From the NCBI GenBank assembly GCA_050011535.1, contig JBEKIX010000007.1, forward strand, positions 6,316 through 70,315: a stretch of DNA of 64,000 nt. Direction: 5' to 3'. Made by a program: the position numbers and the translations under genes. Below the pieces are notes generated by a model. The model did not search any database. It was given only the letters and a program-made list of their open reading frames with translations, and was not told the origin of the DNA. The DNA is from JAFNAG01 sp050011535 (GTDB lineage: Bacteria > Acidobacteriota > UBA6911). This document shows positions 59,939 to 64,000 of this stretch, piece by piece; position 1 is the first letter of the stretch, and each line of letters starts with the position of its first letter.

Positions 59939-61300
59939 TCACACTGCAAAGATTGCGTCGGACAGATCATGCACCGTTCGCAAGGGTATCAGATCGATGT
60001 TCTCGACAGGATCATGCAGCGGAAAGTTGCCGGCGGGAAGGATGCACCGGCGGAAACCCATGGCAGCGGCTTCGCGCACCCGAAGGTGCGCCTGACTGAC
60101 CGGCCGGACTTCCCCCGAGAGCCCTAATTCTCCTATCAGGACCGTCTGAGGCGGAAGGGCGCGATTCCGAAAGCTGCTGAGGATGGCGGCAAAGAGCGCA
60201 AGATCCGAAGCGGGTTCATCGACTTGCAGTCCGCCGGCCGCATTGACGTAAATGTCGCAGTTCATGATGGGGATATCCATCCGTTTCTGCAGCATGGCGA
60301 CGAGTACGGAGATGCGGTTGTAGTCAAACCCAGTTGCTGTCCGCCGGGCCGTGCCGTATTGAGTCGCGAGCACCAGCGCCTGGATTTCAACCAGTATCGG
60401 ACGTGTGCCTTCCACGGCGCAGACCACCGCGCTTCCGGGCACCGCCTCGCCCCGCTCTCGCAGGAACAGGTCTGAAGGATTCTGCACCGGGATCAATCCC
60501 CGGCCTGTCATCTCGAATACCCCGATTTCATTGGCGGCGCCAAACCTGTTCTTGACCGCCCTCACAATCCTGTGGTTGTAGTGCCGTTCCCCCTCGAAAT
60601 AGAGCACAGTATCGACAATGTGCTCCAAAGCCTTGGGCCCCGCGATGCTCCCATCTTTTGTGACATGCCCGATGAGAAACACTGGGATATGCTCTCTCTT
60701 GGCGAGGGTGAGGAACTGAGCGGCAACATGACGCACCTGGCTGATGCTTCCCGGCGCCGAATCGAGGGCTTCTGAAAAGGTTGTTTGCACCGAATCGACG
60801 ACAATATCGGTGGGGCGGACTTCAGCAACCGCCTCCAGGATCGCCTCGAGATTCGATTCGGCAAGAACAAAGATCTCGTCCGCATCCTGCGAGCCGAGAC
60901 GCCCGGCTCTCATCTTGATTTGCTGGGCCGATTCCTCTCCGGAGACGTACAGAACCCGGCGGCCGATCCTCTGCAGCGCCTGCGCGATCTGGAGTAGTAG
61001 GGTCGACTTGCCTATCCCGGGTTCTCCGCCGAGCAGCACCAGAGATCCCGGCACGAGGCCGCCGCCCAACACGCGATCGAATTCCGCATCGGAAGTCAAG
61101 ATCCTGGGCGCGTCCGAGCTCGAGATCTCGCCCAGGCGAACAGGTTTCGTTTCGGTGCGGGTGCCGCGCTTCTCGGGCACGCCTCGCGATTTTTCTTCGG
61201 TGAAGGAATTCCAGCTGCCGCATTCCGGGCAGCGGCCCAGCCACTTGGCAGATGCATAGCCGCAGGTTTGACACGCGAACTCTGATGGGTTTTTGGACAT
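59939..61300 (-). CDS. radA: DNA repair protein RadA (Sms)
   Basis: 453 aa RecA-like ATPase that drives branch migration in recombination. N-terminal C4 zinc finger (FACQTCGYASAKWLGRCPEC), Walker A GGEPGIGKSTLL, the RadA-specific KNRFG in VKNRFGAANEIGVFEM, and a C-terminal Lon-like domain (DIYVNAAGGLQVDEPASDLA). The ATG at 61300 matches the family N-terminus; an in-frame start at 61318 adds six residues. First gene on this strand in the radA - PIN-TRAM - ispDF - gltX - rlmB run. Confidence 0.95.
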   Translation of the reverse strand: MSKNPSEFACQTCGYASAKWLGRCPECGSWNSFTEEKSRGVPEKRGTRTETKPVRLGEISSSDAPRILTSDAEFDRVLGGGLVPGSLVLLGGEPGIGKSTLLLQIAQALQRIGRRVLYVSGEESAQQIKMRAGRLGSQDADEIFVLAESNLEAILEAVAEVRPTDIVVDSVQTTFSEALDSAPGSISQVRHVAAQFLTLAKREHIPVFLIGHVTKDGSIAGPKALEHIVDTVLYFEGERHYNHRIVRAVKNRFGAANEIGVFEMTGRGLIPVQNPSDLFLRERGEAVPGSAVVCAVEGTRPILVEIQALVLATQYGTARRTATGFDYNRISVLVAMLQKRMDIPIMNCDIYVNAAGGLQVDEPASDLALFAAILSSFRNRALPPQTVLIGELGLSGEVRPVSQAHLRVREAAAMGFRRCILPAGNFPLHDPVENIDLIPLRTVHDLSDAIFAV

Positions 61301-61318
61301 ACTATCATAAGACCACAA

Positions 61319-61362
61319 AGGCCTCCAGGATCACAAAGGATTCTTTGCGCTCCCGGAGGCCT
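61319..61362. repeat. Isolated hairpin upstream of radA
   Basis: AGGCCTCCAGGATCACAAAG and CTTTGCGCTCCCGGAGGCCT pair over about 21 bp with three mismatches and a short loop. It is unlike families A to I. It starts 19 bp before the radA start and could affect its expression. Confidence 0.6.
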
Positions 61363-61369
61363 CATTGAA

Positions 61370-61422
61370 GATTCGAAATTCGAGATTCAATACTCTCAAT
61401 CTCGAATCTCGAATCTCGAATC
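61370..61422. repeat. Family C palindrome, copy C3
   Basis: GATTCGAAATTCGAGATTC and TCTCGAATCTCGAATCTCG around CAATACTC. It lies between radA and the fourth TMTC-like gene, next to the hairpin at 61319. Confidence 0.8.
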
Positions 61423-61520
61423 AGGCCCAATCGATCACGATTGGTCGCGGCCTACTGGTCGCGCTGGGAAATCTGTGGCTGTTTTTGAGAGTGAACATTT
61501 GTGCAATTTCCGAGACATCA

Positions 61521-63578
61521 TTAGGGTTTCCTGGACCTGCGTCGTTGTATGGAAAGAGCCAGGTCCAGACTCTGCCGCGCTTCGGCAAAGTCGGGCTTTA
61601 TACGCACGGCGGCTGAGAAATTGGCAATGGCCTTCTCCATCAGTCCCTGGGCTGCAAAGATCGTTCCCAGATTGTTGTAGGCATCCGCGTAGTCAGGCTT
61701 GATTTGCACTGCCTCTTGATAATGAGCAATGGCGTCCGATGTTCTTCCAGCGATGGCCAGCGCCACGCCCAGGTTGTAATGGGTCTGGGCGTTTTTAGGG
61801 CCCAACTGTAGACTTTTTTCAAGGCACTGAATGGCCTCCTTAATTTGCCCGCCCCGGCCATAGGCATTCCCAAGGTCGGACCAGATGCTGGCTGACTCCG
61901 GCTGTAGATGGACTGCTTCTGTCAAGGATGAAAGGGCCTCCTGCCATTGACCCAGATTGGACTGGGCGATTCCCATTCCGTTGTACGCTCCCGCGCTGCT
62001 GGGATCCAGGCGCACCGCCTCGCGAAAGTGTTCGAGCGCCTTTTCTGTTTCGCCAACGTCGAGAAGCGCGCTTCCCAGGTTGACGTGTGTCTCGGCGCTT
62101 CGAGGATTAATGCGCAGGGATGCGAGGTAATGATCGATGGCCTCATGGGTGCGCCCTTGCTGTGCGAGAATAATCCCCAGATTATTGTGCACCACGAAAT
62201 AGCCGGGCCATAATCGCAACGCCTCCGAGTAGTGGGTAACAGCTTCATCGATTCGCCCTTGCCGGACGAATTCGGAGCCGATAGCACTATGGGCGACATA
62301 ATTGCCAACAGTTACATCCAGCGCATGTGTGAATAGAGTTGAGGTGTTCTTCCAATACTGAAGCTGCATCCACGTGGTTGCCAGGCAACCGCCAATAACT
62401 GCGCCGGCTGCGATACCCAGCGCGCCCTTCCCGATGAACTGGAAATGCCTGAGCAGGTCAGGCACAGCCCACGCGACCAGGATGCACAAGCCGATCATCG
62501 GAACGTACATGTACCTGTCCGCCCTCGATTGCATGCCTACCTGGACAAGCCCAATGACGGGCACCAACGTTCCGCAAAACCAGAACCAGCCAACGGGCAG
62601 GTAGGGGTGGCGCGCGGCGCCACGGATCACCAGAATAGTGATCGCCAGCAGCATGACAAAGTCAAAAAAGACCTGCCACGGAACGAAGATGCTCGGGTGC
62701 GGATAAAAGACGGCCAATCCTCTTGGCCAAAGGAACTGATGCAAGTAGGTCACATAGGAAACAATAGCGTTGGCAACACGCATGAAGGTGGGAAACCCCT
62801 CAAAACCGATGACTGCTCGCTCCCGAGACTGAACTACGTAGGTCACTACGATCGACGCTACCGAAAGGATAAGGAAGGGTATCTTCTCCCGGATCAATTC
62901 TCCGGGCGAAAGATCCTTTCGAATCTGTTTCGAAGGTTTTTTGCGGTTGCCTGGGGACACGAGCGACGCCTTTTGCTGCCAGCGGCCCAAAGGCCAGTAG
63001 TCTAAAAGAAGCAAGCAAAAAGGCAGTGTGACAATCATCGGTTTGGACATCAGTCCCAGACAAAAAGAACCGATGGCCAACAGATACCAGCGGCGTGACT
63101 TATACCGGACATAGCGCAGGTAACAGACCAGGGTCAGGAGCCAGAAAAGAGTGCTCAGCACGTTCTTGCGCTCTGCCACCCAAGCCACCGACTCGACCTG
63201 CAGGGGGTGCAACGCAAAGATCGCGGCCACGAAGGCGCTGCGCCATAATGATCCTGTCATCAGTGTAAGAGCCGAGAACAATAGGACAACGTTCGCGAGG
63301 TGGTATGCAACGCTCATAAGATGGTGCGCACTGGCTCTTTGGCCAAACAGCGAAATGTCGGCCATGTGTGAGATCCAGGTCACCGGGTGCCAGTTGCCGG
63401 CGTATCCGATGGAGAAGGCCCAACGCACCGCTTCAGGGCTGAGGCCTCCGCTGATGTGAGGATTCTCCGTCACGTACTTCGGGTCATCGTAGTAGACGAA
63501 ATCGTGTTGGCCCACCTGGAGATAGAGAGCGAGGGTTACCAAAACCAGAAACAGACCTATGTAGAATTCGCGACGCAT
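61521..63578 (-). CDS. TMTC-like polytopic membrane protein with C-terminal TPR array
   Basis: About 685 aa. N-terminal helices with HDFVYYDDPKYVTENPHI, WHPVTWISHMADI, FALHPLQVESVAWVAERKNV and GLVQVGMQSRADRYMYVPMI, followed by seven TPR units (e.g. TEKALEHFREAVRLDPS, TSDAIAHYQEAVQIKPD). Close to the proteins at 35167 and 43684, though it lies 16 kb away. Likely a GT-C-like membrane enzyme. ATG at 63578 is used; the frame can be extended to a TTG at 63602, and neither has a convincing ribosome-binding site. Confidence 0.72.
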   Translation of the reverse strand: MRREFYIGLFLVLVTLALYLQVGQHDFVYYDDPKYVTENPHISGGLSPEAVRWAFSIGYAGNWHPVTWISHMADISLFGQRASAHHLMSVAYHLANVVLLFSALTLMTGSLWRSAFVAAIFALHPLQVESVAWVAERKNVLSTLFWLLTLVCYLRYVRYKSRRWYLLAIGSFCLGLMSKPMIVTLPFCLLLLDYWPLGRWQQKASLVSPGNRKKPSKQIRKDLSPGELIREKIPFLILSVASIVVTYVVQSRERAVIGFEGFPTFMRVANAIVSYVTYLHQFLWPRGLAVFYPHPSIFVPWQVFFDFVMLLAITILVIRGAARHPYLPVGWFWFCGTLVPVIGLVQVGMQSRADRYMYVPMIGLCILVAWAVPDLLRHFQFIGKGALGIAAGAVIGGCLATTWMQLQYWKNTSTLFTHALDVTVGNYVAHSAIGSEFVRQGRIDEAVTHYSEALRLWPGYFVVHNNLGIILAQQGRTHEAIDHYLASLRINPRSAETHVNLGSALLDVGETEKALEHFREAVRLDPSSAGAYNGMGIAQSNLGQWQEALSSLTEAVHLQPESASIWSDLGNAYGRGGQIKEAIQCLEKSLQLGPKNAQTHYNLGVALAIAGRTSDAIAHYQEAVQIKPDYADAYNNLGTIFAAQGLMEKAIANFSAAVRIKPDFAEARQSLDLALSIQRRRSRKP

Positions 63579-63802
63579 GGAGAGCACCGGAAGTCGAGAC
63601 AAATCGCCTTTTTGGGATCGAATCCTGGCTATGGTGTCCCTAGCCTCCAGTTTGTAGTTCTAGCAGACATTTCGAGCTCCTGAGTTGCCGTGGAGCTCAC
63701 CAGCACGGATTATACACCCATAGCTGGACTCTTCTCCGATCGGCTGCGGGTGAAAGTTTTTGCCCCCGACGCGAGGGAATACGAACGCAGAATCGACATA
63801 AA

Positions 63803-63836
63803 AAAGGGGAATGCGGCTTGCACCGCATTCCCCTTT
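63803..63836 (-). terminator. Intrinsic terminator of the TonB-dependent receptor gene
   Basis: Perfect 14-bp stem (AAAGGGGAATGCGG type) with a 6-base loop; read on the minus strand it is followed by a run of six T. It lies 22 bp after the receptor stop. This is the only classical single-direction terminator I could identify in the window. Confidence 0.9.
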
Positions 63837-63857
63837 GCATGAGCAAAACTGCTCGGA

Positions 63858-64000
63858 TTAGAAGTTGATGCGCAGGACGAGCTGGATTAGGCGTCCGCCT
63901 GGATCCTGCGTGTTGGAACTGTCGAGATAGGCTCCCGTTACCACGCCGCAGCTGGCGCTGGTGCTGGCGCACGTCGTGCCGTAAAAGTTGATGTTGTTGA
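63858..64000 (-). CDS. TonB-dependent receptor, C-terminal end only
   Basis: The last 47 codons of a gene that runs off the right edge. It reads NNINFYGTTCASTSASCGVV then TGAYLDSSNTQDPGGRLIQL and ends VLRINF followed by TAA. The GRLIQL...LRINF ending, with Phe at the extreme C-terminus, is the outer-membrane beta-barrel closing strand seen in many acidobacterial CpR-TonB receptors. The small Cys pair (TTCASTSASC) is also common there. The terminator at 63803 follows. Upstream part not visible, so substrate class is unknown. Confidence 0.7.
   Translation of the reverse strand, partial: NNINFYGTTCASTSASCGVVTGAYLDSSNTQDPGGRLIQLVLRINF

Overview
The window is GC-rich bacterial chromosome and most resembles an Acidobacteriota genome. 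The taxon is inferred from gene types: a VWA-domain protein of the acidobacterial type (32830-35031), a carboxypeptidase-regulatory-like surface protein, the C-terminal end of a TonB-dependent receptor at the right edge, a PEP-CTERM protein, and long runs of intergenic palindromes. No rRNA, tRNA, CRISPR array, transposase, phage or plasmid gene was recognised.

Layout. 0-4.4 kb: LOG-family protein (cut by the window edge), dGTPase, ArfB-type ribosome rescue factor, PLP aminotransferase. 4.5-7.0 kb (minus): ECF sigma factor, zinc-finger anti-sigma factor and a TPR protein, with a candidate autoregulatory ECF promoter. 7.2-13.7 kb (plus): exopolysaccharide-type genes (WecA-like GT4, CapD-like epimerase, S51 peptidase, WecB epimerase, PEP-CTERM protein). 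14-22 kb: large secreted glycosidase-like protein, PAS-PP2C phosphatase, class I aminotransferase, OPT transporter. 22.2-29.6 kb (minus): cytochrome c maturation genes ccmE-F-H, a CcmI-like zinc-ribbon protein, a CpR-domain protein, ccmA-B-C and a 56-residue ccmD. 30-48 kb: two paralogous AhpD-like/PAS/GAF/GGDEF proteins (one degenerate), the VWA protein, three TMTC-like membrane proteins with TPRs and two PMT/ArnT-like glycosyltransferases. 48.7-51.8 kb: ABC-2 exporter with a TPR partner. 51.8-53.8 kb: hydantoinase A. 54-61.3 kb (minus): radA, PIN-TRAM, ispDF, gltX, rlmB, the same relative order as in Bacillus but with palindromic repeats in the gaps. 61.5-64 kb: a fourth TMTC-like protein and the receptor end.

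The most striking feature is the intergenic DNA. At least eight dispersed families of palindromic, apparently non-coding repeats (called A to I here) fill the gaps between genes. Family A (about 110 bp) has ten copies or part-copies, and its 11-bp loop core occurs in both orientations. Family E (about 340 bp) has two full copies in opposite orientation flanking 6.9 kb, plus a truncated third. Family D is a conserved element of about 240 bp. Three genes (OPT transporter, PP2C phosphatase, gltX) take their last codons or stop from repeat arms. The other main candidates for new biology are the AhpD-like/GGDEF pair, where the degenerate copy keeps the RxxD inhibitory site, and a cytochrome c maturation cluster with a CxxxY-type CcmE and a multi-cysteine CcmH.
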